DNA of 64,000 bases. Origin: Hydractinia symbiolongicarpus. Taxonomy: Eukaryota; Cnidaria; Hydrozoa; Anthoathecata; Hydractiniidae. Position numbers and translations under genes: made by a program. The notes below the pieces were generated by a model. That model saw only the letters and a list, made by a program, of their open reading frames with translations. It made no database searches and was not told where the DNA came from. Shown here piece by piece: positions 34,963-47,319 of the stretch; position 1 is the first letter of the stretch, and each line of letters begins with the position of its first letter. Location of the stretch: positions 30,310,001-30,374,000 of the forward strand of contig NC_079882.1 in NCBI RefSeq assembly GCF_029227915.1. Direction: 5' to 3'.

Positions 34963-35340
34963 GCGCTAACGGCTAAGATTGGTTCCACAGTTCAAAAGGA
35001 CTTATCCAAATTTCTAAATGAAGCGCTACCGCAGCGCCCAGTGTAACCACTGAATTCCAGCAATCATGTCAAATTGAGAAAAATGTTATTTCTTGCAGTC
35101 CAATTGGCTCATTTATCACATTTATAATGTCAAAGTCCAAAATCAATCAATTAAGTCCCACAGTCAGTCGTTTCACTGTTAAAAGCGATGCAACCTGGTA
35201 ATATCAGAAACATAACGCTAAATACATGTTGGTACGAATATGTGACGCAGCCGTTGTAAATTAAACGCACTGATACCGTTAGAAAGTCAATGAGATAAAG
35301 TTTTTGAAACTGTCTCCACTTCCTCAGCGCGCGCTACCGG

Positions 35341-36480
35341 CAAGGATTGCTCCCACAGTAAAAAATGACTTATTTATCTAAATTTTTTAACGAAGCGCTA
35401 CCACTGCGCCCAGTGTAATCCCTGATTTCCAGCAACCATGTCAGATTAAGAAGAATGCTACTTCTTGGAGTCCAATTATCTCATTTATTACATTTGTCAG
35501 GTCACAGTCAAAATTCAGTTCAATTAAGTCCCACAGTCAATCGTTTCACTGTTTAAAGCGATGCAACTTTGTAATATCAGAAACATATCGCTAAATACAT
35601 GTTGGTACGAATATGTTGCGCAACCATTGTAACTCAAACGCACTGATACCGCTAGAAAGTCAATGAAATGTAGTTTTTGAAACTGTCTCTAATTTCTTCA
35701 GGGCGCGTTAACGGCAAGGATTGCTCCCACAGTAAAAAAGGACTTATTTATCTAAATTTTTTAATGAAGCGCTACCACTGCGCCCAGTGTAATCCCTGAT
35801 TTCCAGCAACCATGTCAGATTAAGAAGAATGCTACTTCTTGGAGTCCAATTATCTCATTTATTACATTTGTCAGGTCACAGTCAAAAATCAGTTCAATTA
35901 AGTCCCACAGTCAATCGTTTCACTGTTTAAAGCGATGCAACCTTGTAATGTCAGAAACATATCGCTAAATACATGTTGGTACGAACATGTTGCGCAACCA
36001 TTGTAACTCAAACGCACTGATACCGCTAGAAAGTCAATGAAATGTAGTTTTTGAAACTGTCTCTAATTTCTTTAGGGCGCGTTAACGGCAAATATTGCTC
36101 CCACAGTAAAAAATGACTTATTTATCTAAATTTTTAAATGAAGCGCTACCACTGCGCCCAGTGTAATCCCTGATTTCCAGCAACCATGTCAGATTTTAGA
36201 AGAATGCTACTTCTTGGAGTCCAATTATCTCATTTATTACATTTGTCAGGTCACAGTCAAAAATCAGTTCAATTAAGTCCCACAGTCAAAAGTTTCACTG
36301 TTCAAAGCGATAGAACCTTGTAATATCAGAAACATATCGCTGAATACATGTTGGTACGAATATATTGCGCAACCGTTGTAACTCAAACGGACTGATACCG
36401 TTATAAAGTTAATGAAATGTAGTTTTTGAAACTTTCTCTATTTCTTCAGCGCACGCTAACGGCTAGGATTGGTCCCACAG
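35341..36480 (+). repeat. One-monomer tandem run, 374 bp
   Basis: Anchors at 35395, 35769 and 36143 are exactly 374 bp apart and belong to one variant (CTACCACTGCGCCCAG, then CCTGATTTCCAGCAACC). This is a true monomeric run, unlike the multi-monomer units around it. Confidence 0.8.
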
Positions 36481-38184
36481 TAAAAAATGACTTATTTATC
36501 TAAATTTTTAAATGAAGCGCCACCACAGCGCCTAATGTAATTCGTGAGTTCCAGCAATCATGTCAAATTAAGAAGAATGTTATTTTTTGGAGTCCAATTA
36601 GGGTGTCAATTATCACATTTATAATGTCAAAGTCCGAAGTCAGTTCAATTAAGTCCCACAGTCAATCGTTTCACTGTTAAAATTGATGCAACCTTGTAAT
36701 GTCAGAAACATATCGCTAAATACATGTTGGTACGAATATGTTGCGCAACCGTTGTAACATAAACGCACTGATACCGCTAGAAAGTCAATGAAATGTAGTT
36801 TTTAAAACTGTCTCTATTTCTTCAGCGCGCGCTAACGGCTAGAATTGGTCCCACAGTAAAAAATGACTTATTTATCTACATTTTTTAATAAAGCGCTATC
36901 ACAGCGCCCAGTGTAATCGTTGACATCAAGCAATCATGTCAAATGAAGAAGAATGTCATTTCTTGGAGTCCAATTTTCTCTATTATCACATTTGTAAGGT
37001 CGCAGTCAAAAATCAGTTCACTTAAGTCCCACAGTCAATCGTTTCACTGTTAAAAGCGATGCAACCTTGTAATGTCAGAAACATATCGCTAAATACATGT
37101 TGGTACGAACATGTTGCGCAACCATTGTAACTCAAACGCACTGATACCGCTAGAAAGTCAATGAAATGTAGTTTTTGAAACTGTCTCTAATTTCTTTAGG
37201 GCGCGTTAACGGCAAATATTGCTCCCACAGTAAAAAATGACTTATTTATCTAAATTTTTAAATGAAGCGCTACCACTGCGCCCAGTGTAATCCCTGATTT
37301 CCAGCAACCATGTCAGATTTTAGAAGAATGCTACTTCTTGGAGTCCAATTATCTCATTTATTACATTTGTCAGGTCACAGTCAAAAATCAGTTCAATTAA
37401 GTCCCACAGTCAAAAGTTTCACTGTTCAAAGCGATAGAACCTTGTAATATCAGAAACATATCGCTGAATACATGTTGGTACGAATATATTGCGCAACCGT
37501 TGTAACTCAAACGGACTGATACCGTTATAAAGTTAATGAAATGTAGTTTTTGAAACTTTCTCTATTTCTTCAGCGCACGCTAACGGCTAGGATTGGTCCC
37601 ACAGTAAAAAATGACTTATTTATCTAAATTTTTAAATGAAGCGCCACCACAGCGCCTAATGTAATTCGTGAGTTCCAGCAATCATGTCAAATTAAGAAGA
37701 ATGTTATTTTTTGGAGTCCAATTAGGGTGTCAATTATCACATTTATAATGTCAAAGTCCGAAGTCAGTTCAATTAAGTCCCACAGTCAATCGTTTCACTG
37801 TTAAAATTGATGCAACCTTGTAATGTCAGAAACATATCGCTAAATACATGTTGGTACGAATATGTTGCGCAACCGTTGTAACATAAACGCACTGATACCG
37901 CTAGAAAGTCAATGAAATGTAGTTTTTAAAACTGTCTCTATTTCTTCAGCGCGCGCTAACGGCTAGAATTGGTCCCACAGTAAAAAATGACTTATTTATC
38001 TACATTTTTTAATAAAGCGCTATCACAGCGCCCAGTGTAATCGTTGACATCAAGCAATCATGTCAAATGAAGAAGAATGTCATTTCTTGGAGTCCAATTT
38101 TCTCTATTATCACATTTGTAAGGTCGCAGTCAAAAATCAGTTCACTTAAGTCCCACAGTCAATCGTTTCACTGTTAAAAGCGAT
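35935..38184 (+). repeat. Three-monomer higher-order repeat, 1,124 bp, two copies
   Basis: GTCAAAAGTTTCACTGTTC is at 36285 and 37409 (1,124 bp). The variants GGTACGAACATGTTGCG, AATTAGGGTGTCAATTATC and CGTTGACATCAAGC keep the same offset. The span is almost exactly two units, so this is a clean tandem duplication. Confidence 0.85.
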
Positions 38185-40940
38185 GAAACCTTGTAATATC
38201 AGAAACATATCGCTAAATACATGTTGGTACGAATATATTGCGCAACCGTTGTAACTCAAACGCACTGATACCGCTAGAAAGTCAATGAAATGTAGTTTTT
38301 GAAACTGTCTCTATTTCTTCAGTGCGCGCTAACGTCAAGGATTGCTCCCACAGTAAAAAATGACTTACTTATCTACATTTTTTTATAAAGCGCTATCACA
38401 GCGCCCAGTGTAATTGTTGAGTTCAAGCTATCATGTCAAATTAAGAAGAATGTTATTTTTTGGAGTCCAATTGGGGGATCATTAATCACATTTATAACGT
38501 CAAAGTCCAAAATCAGTTCAATTAAGTCCCACAGTCAATCGTTTCACTGTTAAAAGCGATGAAACCTTGTAATATTTGAAACATATCGCTAAATACATGT
38601 TGGCAGGAATATGTGACGCAACCGTTGTGACTCAAACGGACTGATACCGCTAGAAACTCCATGAAATGTAGGTTTTAAAACTGTTTGTATATCTTCAGCG
38701 CGTGCTAACGGCTAGGATTGGTCCCACAGTAAATAATGACTAAATTACCTAAATTTTTAAATGAAGCGCTACTACAGCGCCCCGTGTAATCGCTGAGTTC
38801 CAGTAATCATGTCAAATTAAGAAGAATGTTTTTTCTTGGAGTCCAATTGTCTCATTTATCACATTTATAAGGTCAAAGTCAAAAATCAGTTCAATTAAGT
38901 CCCACAGTCAATCGTTTCACTGTTAAAAGCGATGAAACCTTGTAATATCAGAAACATATCGCTAAATACATGTTGGTACGAATATATTGCGCAACCGTTG
39001 TAACTCAAACGCACTGATACCGCTAGAAAGTCAATGAAATGTAGTTTTTGAAACTGTCTCTATTTCTTCAGTGCGCGTTAACGGCAAGGATTGCTCCCAC
39101 AGTAAAAAATGGCTTATTTATCTAAATTTTTAAATGAAGCGCTACCACTGCGCCCAGTGTAATCCCTGATTTCCAGCAACCATGTCAGATTTTAGAAGAA
39201 TGCTACTTCTTGGAGTCCAATTATCTCATTTATTACATTTGTCAGGTCACAGTCAAAAATCAGTTCAATTAAGTCCCACAGTCAAAAGTTTCACTGTTCA
39301 AAGCGATAGAACCTTGTAATATCAGAAACATATCGCTGAATACATGTTGGTACGAATATATTGCGCAACCGTTGTAACTCAAACGGACTGATACCGTTAT
39401 AAAGTTAATGAAATGTAGTTTTTGAAACTTTCTCTATTTCTTCAGCGCACGCTAACGGCTAGGATTGGTCCCACAGTAAAAAATGACTTATTTATCTAAA
39501 TTTTTAAATGAAGCGCCACCACAGCGCCTAATGTAATTCGTGAGTTCCAGCAATCATGTCAAATTAAGAAGAATGTTATTTTTTGGAGTCCAATTAGGGT
39601 GTCAATTATCACATTTATAATGTCAAAGTCCGAAGTCAGTTCAATTAAGTCCCACAGTCAATCGTTTCACTGTTAAAATTGATGCAACCTTGTAATGTCA
39701 GAAACATATCGCTAAATACATGTTGGTACGAATATGTTGCGCAACCGTTGTAACATAAACGCACTGATACCGCTAGAAAGTCAATGAAATGTAGTTTTTA
39801 AAACTGTCTCTATTTCTTCAGCGCGCGCTAACGGCTAGAATTGGTCCCACAGTAAAAAATGACTTATTTATCTACATTTTTTAATAAAGCGCTATCACAG
39901 CGCCCAGTGTAATCGTTGACATCAAGCAATCATGTCAAATGAAGAAGAATGTCATTTCTTGGAGTCCAATTTTCTCTATTATCACATTTGTAAGGTCGCA
40001 GTCAAAAATCAGTTCACTTAAGTCCCACAGTCAATCGTTTCACTGTTAAAAGCGATGAAACCTTGTAATATCAGAAACATATCGCTAAATACATGTTGGT
40101 ACGAATATATTGCGCAACCGTTGTAACTCAAACGCACTGATACCGCTAGAAAGTCAATGAAATGTAGTTTTTAAAACTGTCTCTATTTCTTCAGTGCGCG
40201 CTAACGTCAAGGATTGCTCCCACAGTAAAAAATGACTTACTTATCTACATTTTTTTATAAAGCGCTATCACAGCGCCCAGTGTAATCGTTGAGTTCAAGC
40301 TATCATGTCAAATTAAGAAGAATGTTATTTTTTGGAGTCCAATTGGGGGATCATTAATCACATTTATAACGTCAAAGTCCAAAATCAGTTCAATTAAGTC
40401 CCACAGTCAATCGTTTCACTGTTAAAAGCGATGAAACCTTGTAATATTTGAAACATATCGCTAAATACATGTTGGCAGGAATATGTGACGCAACCGTTGT
40501 GACTCAAACGGACTGATACCGCTAGAAACTCAATGAAATGTAGGTTTTAAAACTGTTTGTATATCTTCAGCGCGTGCTAACGGCTAGGATTGGTCCCACA
40601 GTAAATAATGACTAAATTACCTAGATTTTTAAATGAAGCGCTACTACAGCGCCCCGTGTAATCGCTGAGTTCCAGTAATCATGTCAAATTAAGAAGAATG
40701 TTTTTTCTTGGAGTCCAATTGTCTCATTTATCACATTTATAAGGTCAAAGTCAAAAATCAGTTCAATTAAGTCCCACAGTCAATCGTTTCACTGTTAAAA
40801 GCGATGAAACCTTGTAATATCAGAAACATATCGCTAAATACATGTTGGTACGAATATATTGCGCAACCGTTGTAACTCAAACGCACTGATACCGCTAGAA
40901 AGTCAATGAAATGTAGTTTTTGAAACTGTCTCTATTTCTT
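37230..40940 (+). repeat. Five-monomer higher-order repeat, 1,872 bp, two copies
   Basis: GTCAAAAGTTTCACTG at 37409 and 39281, and GGGGGATC at 38473 and 40345, are both 1,872 bp apart. Copies differ by few bases, for example GAAACTCCATG versus GAAACTCAATG. The unit includes the three-monomer unit that starts upstream, so duplication lengths are nested. Confidence 0.85.
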
Positions 40941-43900
40941 CAGTGCGCGCTAACTTCAAGGATTGCTCCCACAGTAAAAAATGACTTACTCATCTACATT
41001 TTTTTATAAAGCGCTATCACAGCGCCCAGTGTAATCGTTGAGTTCAAGCAATCATGTCAAATTAAGAAGAATGTTATTTTTTAGGGTCCAATTGGGGGAT
41101 CATTAATCACATTTATAACGTCAAAGTCCAAAATCAGTTCAATTAAGTCCCACAGTCAATCGTTTCACTGTTAAAAGCGATGAAACCTTGTAATATCAGA
41201 AACATATCGCTAAATACATGTTGGTACGAATATATTGCGCAACCGTTGTAACTCAAACGCACTGATACCGCTAGAAAGTCAATGAAATGTAGTTTTTGAA
41301 ACTGTCTCTATTTCTTCAGTGCGCGCTAACGTCAAGGATTGCTCCCACAGTAAAAAATGACTTACTTATCTACATTTTTTTATAAAGCGCTATCACAGCG
41401 CCCAGTGTAATCGTTGAGTTCAAGCTATCATGTCAAATTAAGAAGAATGTTATTTTTTGGAGTCCAATTGGGGGATCATTAATCACATTTATAAGGTCAA
41501 AGTCAAAAATCAGTTCAATTAAGTCCCACAGTCAATCGTTTCACTGTTAAAAGCGATGAAACCTTGTAATATCAGAAACATATCGTAAATACATGTTGGT
41601 ACGAATATATTGCGCAACCGTTGTAACTCAAACGCACTGATACCGCTAGAAAGTCAATGAAATGTAGTTTTTGAAACTGTCTCTATTTCTTCAGTGCGCG
41701 CTAACGTCAAGGATTGCTCCCACAGTAAAAAATGACTTACTAGTCTACATTTTTTTATAAAGCGCTATCACAGCGCCCAGTGTAATCGTTGAGTTCAAGC
41801 AATCATGTCAAATTAAGAAGAATGTTATTTTTTAGGGTCCAATTGGGGGATCATTAATCACATTTATAACGTCAAAGTCCAAAATCAGTTCAATTAAGTC
41901 CCACAGTCAATCGTTTCACTGTTAAAAGCGATGAAACCTTGTAATATTTGAAACATATCGCTAAATACATGTTGGCAGGAATATGTGACGCAACCGTTGT
42001 GACTCAAACGGACTGATACCGCTAGAAACTCAATGAAATGTAGGTTTTAAAACTGTTTGTATATCTTCAGCGCGTGCTAACGGCTAGGATTGGTCCCACA
42101 GTAAATAATGACTAAATTACCTAAATTTTTAAATGAAGCGCTACTACAGCGCCCCGTGTAATCGCTGAGTTCCAGTAATCATGTCAAATTAAGAAGAATG
42201 TTTTTTCTTGGAGTCCAATTGTCTCATTTATCTTATTTATAAGGTCAAAGTCAAAAATCAGTTCAATTAAGTCCCACAGTCAATCGGTTCACTGTTAAAA
42301 GCGATGAAACCTTGTAATATCAGAAACATATCGCTAAATACATGTTGGTACGAATATAATGCGCAACCGTTGTAACTCAAACGCACTGATACCGCTAGAA
42401 AGTCAATGAAATGTAGTTTTTGAAACTGTCTCTATTTCTTCAGTGCGCGCTAACGTCAAGGATTGCTCCCACAGTAAAAAATGACTTACTCATCTACATT
42501 TTTTTATAAAGCGCTATCACAGCGCCCAGTGTAATCGTTGAGTTCAAGCAATCATGTCAAATTAAGAAGAATGTTATTTTTTAGGGTCCAATTGGGGGAT
42601 CATTAATCACATTTATAACGTCAAAGTCCAAAATCAGTTCAATTAAGTCCCACAGTCAATCGTTTCACTGTTAAAAGCGATGAAACCTTGTAATATTTGA
42701 AACATATCGCTAAATACATGTTGGCAGGAATATGTGACGCAACCGTTGCAACTCAAACGGACTGATACCGTTATAAAGTTAATGAAATGTAGTTTTTGAA
42801 ACTTTCTCTATTTCTTCAGCGCACGCTAACGGCTAGGATTGGTCCCACAGTAAAAAATGACTTATTTATCTAAATTTTTAAATGAAGCGCCACCACAGCG
42901 CCTAATGTAATTCGTGAGTTCCTGCAATCATGTCAAATTAAGAAGAATGTTATTTTTTGGAGTCCAATTAGGGTGTCAATTATCACATTTATAATGTCAA
43001 AGTCCGAAGTCAGTTCAATTAAGTCCCACAGTCAATCGTTTCACTGTTAAAATTGATGCAACCTTGTAATGTCAGAAACATATCGCTAAATACATGTTGG
43101 TACGAATATGTTGCGCAACCGTTGTAACATAAACGCACTGATACCGCTAGAAAGTCAATGAAATGTAGTTTTTAAAACTGTCTCTATTTCTTCAGCGCGC
43201 GCTAACGGCTAGGATTGGTCCCACAGTAAATAATGACTAAATTACCTAAATTTTTAAATGAAGCGCTACTACAGCGCCCCGTGTAATCGCTGAGTTCCAG
43301 TAATCATGTCAAATTAAGAAGAATGTTTTTTCTTGGAGTCCAATTGTCACATTTATCACATTTATAAGGTCAAAGTCAAAAATCAGTTCAATTAAGTCCC
43401 ACAGTCAATCGTTTCACTGTTAAAAGCGATGAAACCTTGTAATATCAGAAACATATCGCTAAATACATGTTGGTACGAATATATTGCGCAACCGTTGTAA
43501 CTCAAACGCACTGATACCGCTAGAAAGTCAATGAAATGTAGTTTTTGAAACTGTCTCTATTTCTTCAGTGCGCGCTAACGTCAAGGATTGCTCCCACAGT
43601 AAAAAATGACTTACTCATCTACATTTTTTTATAAAGCGCTATCACAGCGCCCAGTGTAATCGTTGAGTTCAAGCAATCATGTCAAATTAAGAAGAATGTT
43701 ATTTTTTAGGGTCCAATTGGGGGATCATTAATCACATTTATAACGTCAAAGTCCAAAATCAGTTTAATTAAGTCCCACAGTCAATCGTTTCACTGTTAAA
43801 AGCGATGAAACCTTGTAATATTTGAAACATATCGCTAAATACATGCTGGCAGGAATATGTGACGCAACCGTTGTAACTCAAACGGACTGATACCGTTATA

Positions 43901-44349
43901 AAGTTAATGAAATGTAGTTTTTGAAACTTTCTCTATTTCTTCAGCGCACGCTAACGGCTAGGATTGGTCCCACAGTAAAAAATGACTTATTTATCTAAAT
44001 TTTTAAATGAAGCGCCACCACAGCGCCTAATGTAATTCGTGAGTTCCAGCAATCATGTCAAATTAAGAAGAATGTTATTTTTTGGAGTCCAATTAGGGTG
44101 TCAATTATCACATTTATAATGTCAAAGTCCGAAGTCAGTTCAATTAAGTCCCACAGTCAATCGTTTCACTGTTAAAATTGATGCAACCTTGTAATGTCAG
44201 AAACATATCGCTAAATACATGTTGGTACGAATATGTTGCGCAACCGTTGTAACATAAACGCACTGATACCGCTAGAAAGTCAATGAAATGTAGTTTTTAA
44301 AACTGTCTCTATTTCTTCAGCGCGCGCTAACGGCTAGAATTGGTCCCAC

Positions 44350-47300
44350 AGTAAAAAATGACTTATTTATCTACATTTTTTAATAAAGCGCTATCACAGC
44401 GCCCAGTGTAATCGTTGACATCAAGCAATCATGTCAAATGAAGAAGAATGTCATTTCTTGGAGTTCAATTTTCTCTATTATCACATTTGTAAGGTCGCAG
44501 TCAAAAATCAGTTCATTTAAGTCCCACAGTCAATCGTTTCACTGTTAAAAGCGATGAAACCTTGTAATATCAGAAACATATCGCTAAATACATGTTGGTA
44601 CGAATATATTGCGCAACCGTTGTAACTCAAACGCACTGATACCGCTAGAAAGTCAATGAAATGTAGTTTTTGAAACTGTCTCTATTTCTTCAGTGCGCGC
44701 TAACGTCAAGGATTGCTCCCACAGTAAAAAATGACTTACTTATCTACATTTTTTTATAAAGCGCTATCACAGCGCCCAGTGTAATCGTTGAGTTCAAGCT
44801 ATCATGTCAAATTAAGAAGAATGTTATTTTTTGGAGTCCAATTGGGGGATCATTAATCACATTTATAACGTCAAAGTCCAAAATCAGTTCAATTAAGTCC
44901 CACAGTCAATCGTTTCACTGTTAAAAGCGATGAAACCTTGTAATATTTGAAACATATCGCTAAATACATGTTGGCAGGAATATGTGACGCAACCGTTGTG
45001 ACTCAAACGGACTGATACCGCTAGAAACTCAATGAAATGTAGGTTTTAAAACTGTTTGTATATCTTCAGCGCGTGCTAACGGCTAGGATTGGTCCCACAG
45101 TAAATAATGACTAAATTACCTAAATTTTTAAATGAAGCGCTACTACAGCGCCCCGTGTAATCGCTGAGTTCCAGTAATCATGTCAAATTAAGAAGAATGT
45201 TTTTTCTTGGAGTCCAATTGTCTCATTTATCACATTTATAAGGTCAAAGTCAAAAATCAGTTCAATTAAGTCCCACAGTCAATCGTTTCACTGTTAAAAG
45301 CGATGAAACCTTGTAATATCAGAAACATATCGCTAAATACATGTTGGTACGAATATATTGCGCAACCGTTGTAACTCAAACGCACTGATACCGCTAGAAA
45401 GTCAATGAAATGTAGTTTTTGAAACTGTCTCTATTTCTTCAGTGCGCGCTAACGTCAAGGATTGCTCCCACAGTAAAAAATGACTTACTCATCTACATTT
45501 TTTTATAAAGCGCTATCACAGCGCCCAGTGTAATCGTTGAATTCAAGCAATCATGTCAAATTAAGAAGAATGTTATTTTTTAGGGTCCAATTGGGGGATT
45601 ATTAATCACATTTATAACGTCAAAGTCCAAAATCAGTTCAATTAAGTCCCACAGTCAATCGTTTCACTGTTAAAAGCGATGAAACCTTGTAATATTTGAA
45701 ACATATCGCTAAATACATGTTGGCAGGAATATGTGACGCAACCGTTGTGACTCAAACGGACTGATACCGCTAGAAACTCAATGAAATGTAGGTTTTAAAA
45801 CTGTTTGTATATCTTCATCGCGTGCTAACGGCTAGGATTGGTCCCACAGTAAATAATGACTAAATTACCTAAATTTTTAAATGAAGCGCTACTACAGCGC
45901 CCCGTGTAATCGCTGAGTTCCAGTAATCATGTCAAATTAAAAAGAATGTTTTTTCTTGGAGTCCAATTGTCTCATTTATCACATTTATAAGGTCAAAGTC
46001 AAAAATCAGTTCAATTAAGTCCCACAGTCAATCGTTTCACTGTTAAAAGCGATGAAACCTTGTAATATCAGAAACATATCGCTAAATACATGTTGGTACG
46101 AATATATTGCGCAACCGTTGTAACTCAAACGCACTGATACCGCTAGAAAGTCAATGAAATGTAGTTTTTGAAACTGTCTCTATTTCTTCAGTGCGCGCTA
46201 ACGTCAAGGATTGCTCCCACAGTAAAAAATGACTTACTTATCTACATTTTTTTATAAAGCGCTATCACAGCGCCCAGTGTAATCGTTGAGTTCAAGCTAT
46301 CATGTCAAATTAAGAAGAATGTTATTTTTTGGAGTCCAATTGGGGGATCATTAATCACATTTATAAGGTCAAAGTCAAAAATCAGTTCAATTAAGTCCCA
46401 CAGTCAATCGTTTCACTGTTAAAAGCGATGAAACCTTGTAATATCAGAAACATATCGCTAAATACATGTTGGTACGAATATATTGCGCAACCGTTGTAAC
46501 TCAAACGCACTGATACCGCTAGAAAGTCAATGAAATGTAGTTTTTGAAACTGTCTCTATTTCTTCAGTGCGCGCTAACGTCAAGGATTGCTCCCACAGTA
46601 AAAAATGACTTACTCATCTACATTTTTTTATAAAGCGCTATCACAGCGCCCAGTGTAATCGTTGAGTTCAAGCAATCATGTCAAATTAAGAAGAATGTTA
46701 TTTTTTAGGGTCCAATTGGGGGATCATTAATCACATTTATAACGTCAAAGTCCAAAATCAGTTCACTTAAGTCCCACAGTCAATCGTTTCACTGTTAAAA
46801 GCGATGAAACCTTGTAATATTTGAAACATATCGCTAAATACATGTTGGCAGGAATATGTGACGCAACCGTTGTGACTCAAACGGACTGATACCGCTAGAA
46901 ACTCAATGAAATGTAGGTTTTAAAACTGTTTGTATATCTTCAGCGCGTGCTAACGGCTAGGATTGGTCCCACAGTAAATAATGACTAAATTACCTAAATT
47001 TTTAAATGAAGCGCTACTACAGCGCCCCGTGTAATCGCTGAGTTCCAGTAATCATGTCAAATTAAGAAGAATGTTTTTTCTTGGAGTCCAATTGTCTCAT
47101 TTATCACATTTATAAGGTCAAATTCAAAAATCAGTTCAATTAAGTCCCACAGTCAATCGTTTCACTGTTAAAAGCGATGAAACCTTGTAATATCAGAAAC
47201 ATATCGCTAAATACATGTTGGTACGAATATATTGCGCAACCGTTGTAACTCAAACGCACTGATACCGCTAGAAAGTCAATGAAATGTAGTTTTTGAAACT
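44350..47300 (+). repeat. Interleaved two- and three-monomer units, 749 and 1,125 bp
   Basis: The marker GCGCCCCGTG is at 45148, 45897 and 47022 here, then at 48143, 48892, 50017 and 50766. Spacings are 749, 1,125, 1,121, 749, 1,125 and 749 bp. Two monomer types, one with TTGGCAGGAATATG and one with GAATATATTGCGC, alternate with occasional insertion of a third. Confidence 0.75.
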
Positions 47301-47319
47301 GTCTCTATTTCTTCAGGGC

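Larger units (their letters stand above)
14934..35340 (+). repeat. Satellite array, domain II
   Basis: About 55 head-to-tail monomers in the same direction as domain I. Anchors at 15279, 15652, 16022, 16396, 16770, 17143, 17516, 17885, 18258, 18631, 19004, 19377 and 19746 give 373 bp with occasional 369-370 bp. Diagnostic variants are CTACCGCAGCACCC, ATGTTGCGCAACTGTTG, ACTGTCGCTATTTCTTCAG and ATCATGAAAAATTAGG. Three-, four- and five-monomer units alternate. Short 63-codon open frames at 21671, 22790 and 25024 are by-products of the repeat. No gene or RNA is seen. Confidence 0.95.
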
